Positions 7,984-16,708 of a DNA stretch of 57,868 nt are shown piece by piece. Under the pieces are notes generated by a model. It worked only from the letters and a program-made list of their open reading frames with translations. It was not told the origin of the DNA and did no database searches. The stretch lies in the NCBI GenBank assembly GCA_030833145.1, contig JAURHT010000002.1:1-57868 (forward strand), written 5' to 3'. Numbering within the stretch: the stretch's first letter is position 1; every line of letters starts with the position of its first letter. This DNA is from Aquirufa sp. (GTDB lineage: Bacteria > Bacteroidota > Bacteroidia > Cytophagales > Spirosomataceae). The position numbers and the translations under genes are program-made.

Positions 7984-8658
7984 ATGAAATACGTCTTAGT
8001 TTTCCTTTCTTTTTCCTTGTTAGCACAACATCCCGTGGGAGTCTTCCCCGTTTTTGATCAACCACAAGCTAGGCGTATTTCAATGGAAGCAGTTCTGGTT
8101 CACATCAGAAATCTAAAAGCAAAATCCTCGTTTAAATACGGAGAAGCTGTCGATTTCTATTACAAAAAAATCGCTTCGACAGGCAAAAATCAGTGGATCG
8201 AAAAGCTGGAAGAATTCAGCCTTGATCCAGATTGCCCCGCTAATAGTCGAGCTAAAATCAACGAACAAATTCAGCGTATTCGAACGTTACAAATCGGAGA
8301 AAAAGCGCCAGAGATTCAAGTGAAAGATTTCCTGCTTTCACAGTATTTTTCAGACAAACCCTCGATTTTACTCGTATTTTACAGCCCATCATGCTTTCAT
8401 TGTACCGAACTTTTGGTCGATTTAATCCCCTATTCTGAAAAAATAAAACTACCGGTCATTGCCATTCAAATAGATGAAGAAATGAATCCTTGGACCTTTC
8501 CTACCCACTGGAAAACGATTAAAGCGAACGAAAAGGTGCGAAAAGAGTATGGCGTTTTCTCCACCCCAAGCCTATTTCTTATCCAAAGGAACAGTTTGCG
8601 AATTAGTGCGATTCCGGAAAACATGACTGAAATAAAAGAATTCGAACATCTATTTTAG
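7984..8658 (+). CDS. Exported thioredoxin-like (TlpA/peroxiredoxin-fold) protein
   Basis: Protein of 224 residues with an N-terminal signal peptide (KYVLVFLSFSLLAQ) and a thioredoxin-like domain from about residue 105. IGEKAPEIQVKDFLL is the usual entry strand of AhpC/TlpA proteins, followed by LLVFYSPSCFHCTELL with a redox pair C137-F-H-C140, and a cis-Pro-like FSTPSLFLI near the end. Residues 30-100 form a helical leader of unknown role (LDPDCPANSRAKINEQ). Starts six bases after the FISUMP gene, so it belongs to the same transcription unit. It may reduce, isomerise or form disulfides in the four-cysteine FISUMP protein (inference); CFHC gives no firm clue to direction. Confidence 0.72.
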   Translation: MKYVLVFLSFSLLAQHPVGVFPVFDQPQARRISMEAVLVHIRNLKAKSSFKYGEAVDFYYKKIASTGKNQWIEKLEEFSLDPDCPANSRAKINEQIQRIRTLQIGEKAPEIQVKDFLLSQYFSDKPSILLVFYSPSCFHCTELLVDLIPYSEKIKLPVIAIQIDEEMNPWTFPTHWKTIKANEKVRKEYGVFSTPSLFLIQRNSLRISAIPENMTEIKEFEHLF

Positions 8659-8712
8659 AATTAAATGATTAGCATCATTCTAATGTGTTCAATTTTTGGG
8701 TAATTTACGACT

Positions 8713-9786
8713 ATGAAACATGTAGTCTTTTTTGCGATTGGGATCCTTCTCTTATCTTGTGGAAAGAAGCCAGAAACTAGCCTTCCCACGGTGGGTCCCA
8801 TCACCGAATCAATTTACGCCTCTGGCGTATTAAAAACAACTGACCAATACCAGGCATTTGTAACCGTAAACGGTATTGTCAATGAGGTTTTGGTTCAAGA
8901 AGGTGATTCAGTACACATTGGTAGTCCCTTGTTAACCATTACAAATGAAACGCAGCGATTTAGTGCAGAGAATGCTGCACTAGCGGCAAATTTCAATGAC
9001 CTATCAGCGAATCAAGGTAAACTAGATGAGGCTAAATTAGTCATTGAAACAGCCAAAAATAAGTTCAGGGTCGATTCTTCCCTTTACTATCGTCAAAAAA
9101 ATCTTTGGAGCCAGCAAATCGGAACGAAAGTAGATTTTGAGCTTAAAGAATTAGCCTATCAGACTTCTAAATCGAATTATTTTTCTGCTATCCAGAAATT
9201 CAAAGATTTAAAAAGAGTATTGGAATTTAGCTCATCTCAAGCGAAGAAGAATCTACAAATTTCAACGAATCAAGCACAGGATTTCACCTTGCGATCTAAG
9301 ACAAATGGCATTGTCTATAGTTTATTAAAATCAAAAGGCGAAATCGTCACTCCCCAAACTCCGATTGCCGTGATTGGTAATTTCAGGGATTTCGTATTGG
9401 AATTACAAGTGGACGAAAATGACATTTTACGTGTTCAAAAAGGGCAAAATGTGGTGGTTACTTTGGACAGTTATAAAAAACAGGTGTTCGAAGCAAAGGT
9501 GACTAAGATCTCCGAAATAATGAACGAACGCAGCAAAACGTTCTTAGTGGAAGCTAAGTTCACGAAGGCCCCACCTAAATTATTCCCCAATATCACCTTT
9601 GAAGCAAATATCTTATTAAGCCAAAAAGATAAGGTCATTTTAGTTCCAAGAAATTTCCTGAAAAATGATTCTATCGTCACTTTGGCTTCTGGAGAAGAAA
9701 GAGTAGTCAAAATCGGATTAAAAGATTTCCAAAAAGCAGAGATTCTATCCGGCCTGAAAGCCACGGATGAAATCGTAAAGCCGTAA
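8713..9786 (+). CDS. Lipoprotein periplasmic adaptor (HlyD/MacA family) of ABC exporter
   Basis: Membrane-fusion adaptor of 357 residues. A lipobox (ILLLSC, Cys16) shows it is a lipoprotein rather than a transmembrane adaptor. The lipoyl half-motifs flank a helical hairpin (about 85-200): VNGIVNEVLVQEGDSVHIGSPLLTI and LRSKTNGIVYSLLKSKGEIV. Then comes the beta-barrel domain (FVLELQVDENDILRVQKGQ). The gene is followed after two bases by the FtsX-type permease and then by the ATPase, giving a tripartite MacAB-like system without its own outer-membrane channel. The TolC-family gene 45 kb away or elsewhere could supply it. The upstream gap of 54 bp contains only a short weak inverted repeat (AATGAT/ATCATT). 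Confidence 0.82.
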   Translation: MKHVVFFAIGILLLSCGKKPETSLPTVGPITESIYASGVLKTTDQYQAFVTVNGIVNEVLVQEGDSVHIGSPLLTITNETQRFSAENAALAANFNDLSANQGKLDEAKLVIETAKNKFRVDSSLYYRQKNLWSQQIGTKVDFELKELAYQTSKSNYFSAIQKFKDLKRVLEFSSSQAKKNLQISTNQAQDFTLRSKTNGIVYSLLKSKGEIVTPQTPIAVIGNFRDFVLELQVDENDILRVQKGQNVVVTLDSYKKQVFEAKVTKISEIMNERSKTFLVEAKFTKAPPKLFPNITFEANILLSQKDKVILVPRNFLKNDSIVTLASGEERVVKIGLKDFQKAEILSGLKATDEIVKP

Positions 9787-9788
9787 TA

Positions 9789-11042
9789 ATGAAATATAAA
9801 CTCGTCTATCAGGTCGCTTTTTCTTTATTAATTGCGCGGTGGAAGCAAACACTTGTCGCTGCGATTGGTGTGACGATTAGTATCACGATGTTTATCACGG
9901 TGCTTAGCTTTATGTCAGGTCTTAACGATATGTTGGATGGTTTAATTACGAACCGGACGGCTCACGTAAGGATATACAAAGAGATTCAAATTTCAGAAAA
10001 GCAACCCGCTGATTATATCAATCCCCAAGGTCATAATTTCGTTTCTTCGATTAAACCTAAAAACGAATTATTAGGCATTAATAATAGCAAAACGATCATT
10101 GAGGCAATCAGAAAAGATGACCGTGTTTTAGGAGTTGCACCTAAAATAAATGCACAGGTATTTTACAATGTGGGGGCAGTAGATCTGACTGGAGCTATTT
10201 TTGGCATTGATCCGGTAGAGGAAAATCGATTATTCAAGTTTAGTGATTACGTAACATCTGGCAATTATATTGATTTGAAAAATATCCCCAATAGCATCGT
10301 TTTAGGCAAAGGGGTCGCGACTAAAATGATGACAAATGTAGGGGATGTCATTCAAGTGACCACTAGCAAGGGGGATCAGGTGGCACTACGGGTAGTAGGT
10401 ATATTCCAATCAGGTATACAGGATTTAGATAATGTCCAAAGCTATTGCTCCCTCACCACTACGCAAAAACTACTGGGACAACCTAGTAATTACATCACGG
10501 ACATTCAAGTGAAATTAAAAGATATCCTTTGGGCTCCTGAAGTAGCCAAAGAGTATCGTAGAATTTACGAATTGAATGCAGTGGATATTCAAACGGCAAA
10601 CTCTCAATTCGAAACGGGTAGCTCCGTCAGAACACTCATCTCCTATGCAGTAGGGATTACCCTATTATTAGTGGCTGGATTCGGGATATACAACATTTTG
10701 AATATGATGATCTATGAAAAAATGGATTCGATTGCCATCTTAAAGGCGGTTGGGTTTTCTGGAAATGACGTCAATAAAATCTTCCTATCCATTGCCTTGA
10801 GTATTGGGATTTTTGGTGGATTGATGGGGCTTTTAATGGGTTTTAGTTTATCATCGCTTATTGACCAAATCCCCTTCAACACAGAATCCCTTCCTACGGT
10901 CAAGACATACCCTATAAATTACAATCCAAAATTCTACTTTATTGGTGGAACATTTGCCATAGTCACTACCTATTTCGCAGGCTTCTTCCCTTCTAGAAAA
11001 GCAAGTGGAATCGACCCTGTCATCATCATTAGAGGAAAATAA
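9789..11042 (+). CDS. ABC transporter permease, FtsX/MacB/LolE type
   Basis: Inner-membrane permease of 417 residues with MacB/LolE topology: one transmembrane segment at residues ~20-45 (TLVAAIGVTISITMFITVL), a large periplasmic domain (about 45-275), and three C-terminal segments (ISYAVGITLLLVAGFGIYNIL; IFLSIALSIGIFGGLMGLLM; FIGGTFAIVTTYFAGFFPS), ending in SRKASGIDPVIIIRGK, a typical FtsX-family tail. It works with the downstream ATPase and upstream adaptor. Substrate unknown: lipoprotein release (Lol) and export of peptides or other small molecules (MacB) are both possible. The presence of a dedicated adaptor favours a MacB-like exporter. Confidence 0.85.
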   Translation: MKYKLVYQVAFSLLIARWKQTLVAAIGVTISITMFITVLSFMSGLNDMLDGLITNRTAHVRIYKEIQISEKQPADYINPQGHNFVSSIKPKNELLGINNSKTIIEAIRKDDRVLGVAPKINAQVFYNVGAVDLTGAIFGIDPVEENRLFKFSDYVTSGNYIDLKNIPNSIVLGKGVATKMMTNVGDVIQVTTSKGDQVALRVVGIFQSGIQDLDNVQSYCSLTTTQKLLGQPSNYITDIQVKLKDILWAPEVAKEYRRIYELNAVDIQTANSQFETGSSVRTLISYAVGITLLLVAGFGIYNILNMMIYEKMDSIAILKAVGFSGNDVNKIFLSIALSIGIFGGLMGLLMGFSLSSLIDQIPFNTESLPTVKTYPINYNPKFYFIGGTFAIVTTYFAGFFPSRKASGIDPVIIIRGK

Positions 11043-11043
11043 T

Positions 11044-11718
11044 ATGAACAAGGTTGTACTAGAGGCAAAAGAAATTACAAAATATTTTCACGATCCTGTG
11101 ACCGTGAAGATATTAGACAAGGTTAGCTTCCAGCTGAAGCAAAGTGAGTTCGTTTCTGTAATCGGACGCTCAGGATGTGGCAAATCTACCTTGCTATATA
11201 TTTTGTCCACAATGGATACAGATTATGAAGGCAATCTCCTAGTAGACGGCATATCGATGAAGGATAAAAAAGAGGGAGAACTTGCTATCGTTCGAAATGA
11301 AAAAATTGGTTTTGTTTTTCAATTTCATTACCTGTTGAATGAATTTTCTGTTTTACGTAATGTCATGCTCCCAGGCCTAAAGCTAGGGCATTATTCAGAG
11401 AAGGAAATCGAACATAGAGCCTACGAAAAATTAAAAATACTAGGCATAGAAAACGAAGCTTTAAAGGATCCCAATCAATTATCCGGCGGGCAAAAACAAC
11501 GCGTTGCCATCGCTCGTGCACTCATCAACGACCCGCTTCTTATTATGGGAGATGAACCTACTGGTAATCTCGATAAAAAGAATTCTGAAATCGTATTCAA
11601 CATCTTTCAAGAATTAGCTGAAGAGTATAAGCAGACTTTATTAATTGTCACTCACGATAATGAATTTGCAGCTAGAACGACCCGAATCATCGAGATGGAA
11701 GACGGGCATATCAAATAA
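11044..11718 (+). CDS. ABC transporter ATP-binding protein, LolD/MacB-N type
   Basis: ATPase subunit of 224 residues. Walker [11 protein letters not shown]-loop region [18 protein letters not shown], signature [14 protein letters not shown], Walker [14 protein letters not shown] and H-loop THD are all intact. FHYLLNEF and GDEPTGNLD are characteristic of the LolD/MacB/FtsE group. The start at 11044 is taken one base after the permease stop (TAATATG); an earlier in-frame ATG would lie inside the permease gene. Third gene of the exporter operon. Confidence 0.9.
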   Translation: MNKVVLEAKEITKYFHDPVTVKILDKVSFQLKQSEFVSVIGRSGCGKSTLLYILSTMDTDYEGNLLVDGISMKDKKEGELAIVRNEKIGFVFQFHYLLNEFSVLRNVMLPGLKLGHYSEKEIEHRAYEKLKILGIENEALKDPNQLSGGQKQRVAIARALINDPLLIMGDEPTGNLDKKNSEIVFNIFQELAEEYKQTLLIVTHDNEFAARTTRIIEMEDGHIK

Positions 11719-11751
11719 AAAAAGGAGCAAAGGGTCATTAACCCTCGCTCC
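11717..11751 (-). terminator. Rho-independent terminator of the AraC-type gene
   Basis: Hairpin GGAGC-AA-AGGGT / ACCCT-C-GCTCC (11724-11751), with seven A on the plus strand just before it, that is a U7 tract on the minus-strand transcript. It would stop transcription arriving from the AraC-type gene. The U-tract overlaps the stop codon of the convergent ATPase gene. The plus-strand side has no T-run directly after the stem, so it may be weaker in that direction. The rest of the 194-bp gap (11719-11912) shows nothing further. Confidence 0.7.
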
Positions 11752-11912
11752 CTGCATTCATCTGTTCTATTATTATTTTTAGTGGTTAGGCGGTATCAGA
11801 TTCGCTTAAACAATAGTAAGGATTAAAGTTGAGAGGAGAGAAAAAATAACAAAGTACATGTTCCATTTTCGAAAATCCGAACAAACCACATCGAAAAACA
11901 GCTAAAATAGCC

Positions 11913-13076
11913 TTAATTACTATTTTTTCTTTCAGCGTAAGCAGAGGGAGATTCCCCCACTAATTCTTTGAAGTTTACAAAAAAGGTGGTTCTCGATTGA
12001 AAACCAGACTCTAAACCGATGGCTTCTAAGGTAATTACCTTATCCTTTCCCGCATCTATTAATTCCTTCGCATGTCGAATACGCCAGCGCATTCTTTGCT
12101 CCAAGAAATTAGACTGTTGCGTCTTCCGAAAGTAATAATTGAAATGATGCACTGGGATATCCAAGTTAGCAGATAACTGAGCTAACGAAAAAGTAGATTT
12201 TAAAAAGGGCTTATATTCCTCTAAATACAAATCTAATTTAGTCTCAATTTCTACTAATTTCTCTGCGGACAATTCGTAGTTCGGAATTTTCAATTTAGCC
12301 TCCCGTTCGGCACTGATGTAAGGAGCGTACAAAAATTCCGGAAAATAAAAGACGCTTAAAGAGAGGACAAGATAAGACCCAAGTCCCAAGTAATTCCAAG
12401 GAGAATTTCCTTGGTATGTTAATTTAAACGGGGTACTATTGGGCAGGATTAAAAAGAAATAAGCTAGGAAGAGGATTAATAAAATCTGAACAAATAAGAA
12501 GCCGGGAATCCAATAATGCAAGATGAAGTTTTTTTCATTTCGAGGACGGAGGCGGAAATAGATTTTACAACTATAAAAAAGATAGATACTACTCAGTAAC
12601 AACTTGACATAAAAATGAAAACGAGCAGAAAAGAAAAATCCCAACTGCTGTTTTACCAACTCGTGAATATCGAATTTAATTAATTCCGCTATCAGAATTT
12701 TATGTGCAAAAGACGTTAAAGAATATGGCAGCATATCCAATAACTGAATAAAAAAGGGGATTAGATGCAGCAAATCTTTGGGGCGTAATAGGGTGTTTTC
12801 TTGTACCATCCCGCGGACATAAAAAAAGGCCAAAGGATAAAGCAAGTAAAAAAAAGCATCAAAATTACCGAAAAGGACTGCTACAATTTCCACATGCCAT
12901 TCAACGAATAGACAATAATGAAGTAGCGTGAATAAACCGAAAATGAGAAAATAGAAAAAAAGAAATCGCTTCGGACTTTTAAAGAAAGGTCCGGAGGATT
13001 TTAACAGTAAAAGCAGGATAATGAAAAAGCTCATGAACACAGCGAGGCTGTGGCCAAACTTATAAATTTCGTGCAT
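11913..13076 (-). CDS. Membrane-bound AraC-family transcriptional regulator
   Basis: Protein of 387 residues. The N-terminal ~250 residues hold about seven transmembrane helices (for example FMSFFIILLLLLKSS, FLFFYFLIFGLFTLLHYC, LGLGSYLVLSLSVFYFPEF). The C-terminal ~115 residues are an AraC-type double HTH: FSLAQLSANLDIPVHHFNYYFRKTQ, then RIRHAKELIDAG and AIGLESGFQSRTTFFVNFKELVGESPSAY. Such 7TM-AraC proteins are common in Bacteroidota and probably sense a membrane or periplasmic cue. Its target is unknown. It lies downstream of the acyltransferase on the same strand with a 65-bp gap and a possible own promoter, so it could control the IorAB/DUF1080 group or something distant. Confidence 0.88.
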   Translation of the reverse strand: MHEIYKFGHSLAVFMSFFIILLLLLKSSGPFFKSPKRFLFFYFLIFGLFTLLHYCLFVEWHVEIVAVLFGNFDAFFYLLYPLAFFYVRGMVQENTLLRPKDLLHLIPFFIQLLDMLPYSLTSFAHKILIAELIKFDIHELVKQQLGFFFSARFHFYVKLLLSSIYLFYSCKIYFRLRPRNEKNFILHYWIPGFLFVQILLILFLAYFFLILPNSTPFKLTYQGNSPWNYLGLGSYLVLSLSVFYFPEFLYAPYISAEREAKLKIPNYELSAEKLVEIETKLDLYLEEYKPFLKSTFSLAQLSANLDIPVHHFNYYFRKTQQSNFLEQRMRWRIRHAKELIDAGKDKVITLEAIGLESGFQSRTTFFVNFKELVGESPSAYAERKNSN

Positions 13077-13120
13077 TAAATGGTTAGGTATGAGTGGTTA
13101 CAGGTATTCTAACGAATGTA

Positions 13121-13128
13121 CAAAAATA
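13121..13128 (-). promoter_or_regulatory. Possible -7 promoter element (TATTTTTG) for the AraC-type gene
   Basis: TATTTTTG on the minus strand fits TAnnTTTG, about 45 bases before the AraC-type start codon. No TTG at the ideal 19-base spacing (the nearest is 14 bases away). Confidence 0.35.
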
Positions 13129-13141
13129 CCCCCACAATCAA

Positions 13142-14161
13142 TCAACCCGCCACGTATTTAATCAGGGGTATTTTCCGTAATACCCAAACGATTCCTCCTG
13201 AAATCAGCAAACATGCCAGTGCGGTCAATGGCACCGCGATACTTGGGTGAAGCATTTCACCGTAAACACCCGCTTTGGCCAAATAAAACAACACGATAAT
13301 ATGTACTAAATAGATACCATAGCTATGTGAACTCACCCAATCACGAAAAGGAGTCAGAATGCGAATATCAAGGTTTTGGTACCTGAAAAACAAAAATAAG
13401 CCTGCTGTAGCTAAAACAACGCTGGGCGAAAAATTAGCATACAGTAAACCATAAAACTTTCCGCTCTCCGCTGTAAAGTAATAGGAACCAAGCATTGTCC
13501 AGAGGGTCCCTAAAACAAAAATTGCTAAAGCCTTTCCTTTAATTCTGGAAGAAAACTCCTTCGTACTCAAGTAATAACCCAATACTAAATAGCCTACATA
13601 GCCAGTAAAATCCGTTAATGCGACTGGTATCTTCAGATACGGAAAATGAGGATTATTGAACAAAATTGTCAAACCCCACATACCCAAAAAATACTGGATA
13701 TGCGATTCCGGAGCAGACCTAATCCAACGACCAATGATGGGTATGAATAAATAAATGCCCACGATCATGTAGATATACCAAAAATGGTAAGACGCGCCGT
13801 TAAAATATTGCTCTCCCAGCCAAGTCAATCCATCGGTAAACCCAAAAGCCTTCCCGCGCAATCGTACCTGCCAGTTAAAAACAGAGAAGATCAAATTATA
13901 GAAGAGAAATGGCAAAACGATGCGCATAAAACTCTTCTTCAAAAAAGGGCCAATCGCTTCTTCGCGCGGCAATAACAAAGCGCCAGACAACATCACAAAA
14001 ATGGGTACCACATAACGATAACCTCCATTGTACAGATTCGCAAACCACCAATAATCAGCTGGAACCTTCGTAAATCGAAACAAAATTGTCGCCGAGGCGT
14101 GAATTAAAATCACGCCTATGGTTGCATTTACACGAAGGTTATCTAACCAAGTTATTTTCAT
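13142..14161 (-). CDS. Membrane acyltransferase family 3 (OafA/OatA-like)
   Basis: Integral membrane protein of 339 residues with about ten helices. It opens with the acyltransferase-3 signature WLDNLRVNATIGVILIHAS (R-x10-H pattern) and GGYRYVVPIFVMLSGALLL, and includes WYIYMIVGIYLFIPIIGR and SHSYGIYLVHIIVLFYLAKAG. No SGNH domain is fused. Such proteins O-acylate sugars, lipids or surface polymers at the inner membrane. Its start codon lies directly against the stop of iorB, so it is co-transcribed with it. Substrate unknown. Confidence 0.87.
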   Translation of the reverse strand: MKITWLDNLRVNATIGVILIHASATILFRFTKVPADYWWFANLYNGGYRYVVPIFVMLSGALLLPREEAIGPFLKKSFMRIVLPFLFYNLIFSVFNWQVRLRGKAFGFTDGLTWLGEQYFNGASYHFWYIYMIVGIYLFIPIIGRWIRSAPESHIQYFLGMWGLTILFNNPHFPYLKIPVALTDFTGYVGYLVLGYYLSTKEFSSRIKGKALAIFVLGTLWTMLGSYYFTAESGKFYGLLYANFSPSVVLATAGLFLFFRYQNLDIRILTPFRDWVSSHSYGIYLVHIIVLFYLAKAGVYGEMLHPSIAVPLTALACLLISGGIVWVLRKIPLIKYVAG

Positions 14162-16246
14162 CTAATTAAACGGCTGTTTGTAATGACGTTTCTTAGTCGC
14201 CGCATAAATGGCATTGGCAATGGAACCGCCAGTGGGAGGCAAAGCCGGTTCGCCTAATCCAGTAGGAGCAATTCCATTATTGACAAAATGCGCCTCGATC
14301 ACCGGAATTTCATTTCCGCGAATCATCCGGTAGGCATTAAAGTTAGCAGGACTGGCTACTCCTTTTTGGAAATTCAATTTAGCAAATAGGGCATGACCCA
14401 TTCCATCAATGATGGCTCCTTTGACTTGATTTTCAGCGCCACTCAAGTTAACTACCTCGCCACAATCGGTTACAGCCGTTACTTTCGTCACTTTCGGTTT
14501 GCCTTTTTCGACTTTGACTTCTGCGATTTGGGCCACATAGGATAAGTGAGAATAATAGACGCTAAATCCTTGGTGCACACCTGGTTTCTTCTTCCATTGT
14601 GCCTTTTCAGCTACTTGCTTGATCACTTCTTCGAAGCGAGCTGGTTCATAGGTTATTTTGCCTACAGGTTTCGTTTTTACTTTTTCCAAAAGGGCTAAAC
14701 GCATCTGAATTGGATCTTTTCCAGCGGCTTCTGCCACCTCATCCAAGAAGGCTTGTTCTGCAAATCCCAAGAAATTCGTGATAGGTGCGCGCCAAGGTCC
14801 AGTGGTTACAGCAGATTTTTGGTCAATGGATTCAATCAACACATTTTCAATGGCACCCACTGGGAAATTATCTTGACGAGTGGAATTACCCGCATTTAGG
14901 CCTACACCTCTTAAGGCAAAGGCAATTATTTCACCATTTTTATCTAGCCCAGCTTTAAAACGATAACGAGCTGCCGGACGGTAGGTCCCTCCAGTCATAT
15001 CGTCTTCTCTTGTCCACATAACCAAAACAGGTTTCTTAATGATGCTCGACAATTCAGCGGCTTCTAACACAAAATCATTGCTTAGACGACGGCCAAAACC
15101 TCCACCCATTTTGGACAATTCCACTTGAATTTTATCCACCGGAATTTTCAATAAATCCGAAACAGCTTTTTGAGCTGGTTGTGGGACTTGTGTGGGTCCC
15201 GCCAGTAAAACCGAATCCGCCTTCACATCTGCAAAGAAATTCATCGGTTCCATGGGACTATGCGAAATGAAAGGGCATTCGTAAGTCGCTTCGATTACTT
15301 TAGCAGCTGAGGCGATGGCTGCAGCAAAATCGCCGTCTTTACGCATCACCTGTGCCTTATCAGATTTCATTCCTTCGTCGAACCAGTTAGCATGGGTATC
15401 GTTGCTTTCCAAAGGCGCCTCAGAACTATAATCGCAAGTCAAACTTGCGCGGGCTTGCAAGATGGCATAGGTATTCTCACCCACAATGGCCACCTTATTT
15501 TTAAAGGACACCACATCTAAAATTCCAGGCATTTTCTTCACATCCTCCGCCGAGAACGATTTCAAGGTTGCTCCAAAAGGTGGACGCACGATTTGGGCAA
15601 AAACCATCCCTGGTTTGCGGATGTCAATCCCAAATAAAGGCTTACCAGTAACTACATTTTTATTATCAACACCCTTTACACGCGTTCCAATAATTTTATA
15701 ATCCTTGCGATCCTTGAAAGTAACGTCAGATGGAACGGGCAATGTAGAAGCCGCTTCGGCAAGGGAACCGTAGGAGGCTTTTTGGCCTGCTGGACCTAAC
15801 ACAAATCCTTTCGAGGTTTTGCATTGCGCCACATCCACTTTCCATTGATTCGCTGCCGCTTGCATCATCATCTTCCGCACGGTGGCGCCAGCCTTTCTTA
15901 AGCGCTCCCACGAATGTTTCAATGCGCCACTACCTCCCGTCAATTGACGTTCGAACTGTTTCGTATCTAGATTCGCTTGTTCCACTTGAACTTGCGCCCA
16001 ATCCACATCTAATTCTTCTGCTACTACCACTGGAAAAGCCGTTTTTATCCCTTGTCCAATTTCTGGATTGGGAGAAAATAAGGTGATTTTGCCTAGGCTA
16101 TCTATCGACAAAAAGGCATTAAATCGACCCGCTCCTGCCACCACCTCCATAGGGGAAGCTTCGGCCGAAAACCAATCAAAACCTAAGGTAAATACCCCTG
16201 TAAATAAGGCGGTTTTCTGAATAAAATCTCTTCTCGATGTTTTCAT
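14162..16246 (-). CDS. iorB: Molybdopterin-binding oxidoreductase large subunit (IorB-like)
   Basis: Large subunit (694 residues) of a xanthine-oxidase-family molybdenum hydroxylase of the isoquinoline 1-oxidoreductase/membrane aldehyde dehydrogenase type. The N-terminus is a twin-arginine signal (TSRRDFIQKTALFTGVF, R5-R6), so the enzyme acts in the periplasm with folded cofactor. Conserved stretches include PNPEIGQGIKTAFPVVVAEEL, MGGGFGRRLSNDFVLEAAELS, TGPWRAPITNFLGFAEQAFLDE and the end GLGEPALPPTGGSIANAI with the catalytic Glu. Length is near the usual ~730. The gene overlaps iorA by four bases. Electrons should leave through the IorA clusters to a cytochrome c, but none is adjacent. The substrate is unlikely to be isoquinoline; an aldehyde or N-heterocycle is possible. 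Confidence 0.87.
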   Translation of the reverse strand: MKTSRRDFIQKTALFTGVFTLGFDWFSAEASPMEVVAGAGRFNAFLSIDSLGKITLFSPNPEIGQGIKTAFPVVVAEELDVDWAQVQVEQANLDTKQFERQLTGGSGALKHSWERLRKAGATVRKMMMQAAANQWKVDVAQCKTSKGFVLGPAGQKASYGSLAEAASTLPVPSDVTFKDRKDYKIIGTRVKGVDNKNVVTGKPLFGIDIRKPGMVFAQIVRPPFGATLKSFSAEDVKKMPGILDVVSFKNKVAIVGENTYAILQARASLTCDYSSEAPLESNDTHANWFDEGMKSDKAQVMRKDGDFAAAIASAAKVIEATYECPFISHSPMEPMNFFADVKADSVLLAGPTQVPQPAQKAVSDLLKIPVDKIQVELSKMGGGFGRRLSNDFVLEAAELSSIIKKPVLVMWTREDDMTGGTYRPAARYRFKAGLDKNGEIIAFALRGVGLNAGNSTRQDNFPVGAIENVLIESIDQKSAVTTGPWRAPITNFLGFAEQAFLDEVAEAAGKDPIQMRLALLEKVKTKPVGKITYEPARFEEVIKQVAEKAQWKKKPGVHQGFSVYYSHLSYVAQIAEVKVEKGKPKVTKVTAVTDCGEVVNLSGAENQVKGAIIDGMGHALFAKLNFQKGVASPANFNAYRMIRGNEIPVIEAHFVNNGIAPTGLGEPALPPTGGSIANAIYAATKKRHYKQPFN

Positions 16247-16704
16247 TTCTTGGTCTTTTTAGAGGCTAATTTTACGGCTTCTTGAATACGGTGATAGGTT
16301 CCACAGCGGCAAATATTGCCAGACATCCCATCGACAATTTCCTGATCAGTCGGTTGCGGATTCTTTTTCAATAGTCCCGCAGCAGTCATAATTTGACCTG
16401 CTTGGCAATAACCACATTGGGGAACATCCAGCTCATCCCAAGCCACTTGAACCGGGTGTTTTCCGGCAGGATCCAGTCCTTCAATCGTGGTAATTAGTGC
16501 GTTTGACACGGCAGAAATAGGCAATACACAAGAACGCGTTGGTTCTCCATTCACCCAAACGGTACATGCTCCACATTGAGCAATACCACAACCATACTTT
16601 GTTCCTAAAAGGGACAAATGATCTCTAAGCGCCCATAATAAGGGGGTGTTTGGATCAATATCCAAAGAGACCTTTTTCTTGTTAACTGTGCAATTGATAG
16701 CCAT
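16243..16704 (-). CDS. iorA: 2Fe-2S subunit of molybdenum hydroxylase (IorA-like)
   Basis: Protein of 153 residues with both [2Fe-2S] domains of the xanthine-oxidase family: plant-ferredoxin type CGIAQCGACTVW...SC (about residues 38-60) and the all-helical second site CGYCQAGQIM...CRCGTYHRI (about 98-142). No signal of its own, so it is expected to travel out through Tat with IorB. Four-base overlap with iorB. Shows the standard small-subunit/large-subunit order without a FAD subunit, as in IorAB. Confidence 0.92.
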   Translation of the reverse strand: MAINCTVNKKKVSLDIDPNTPLLWALRDHLSLLGTKYGCGIAQCGACTVWVNGEPTRSCVLPISAVSNALITTIEGLDPAGKHPVQVAWDELDVPQCGYCQAGQIMTAAGLLKKNPQPTDQEIVDGMSGNICRCGTYHRIQEAVKLASKKTKK

Positions 16705-16708
16705 ATTT

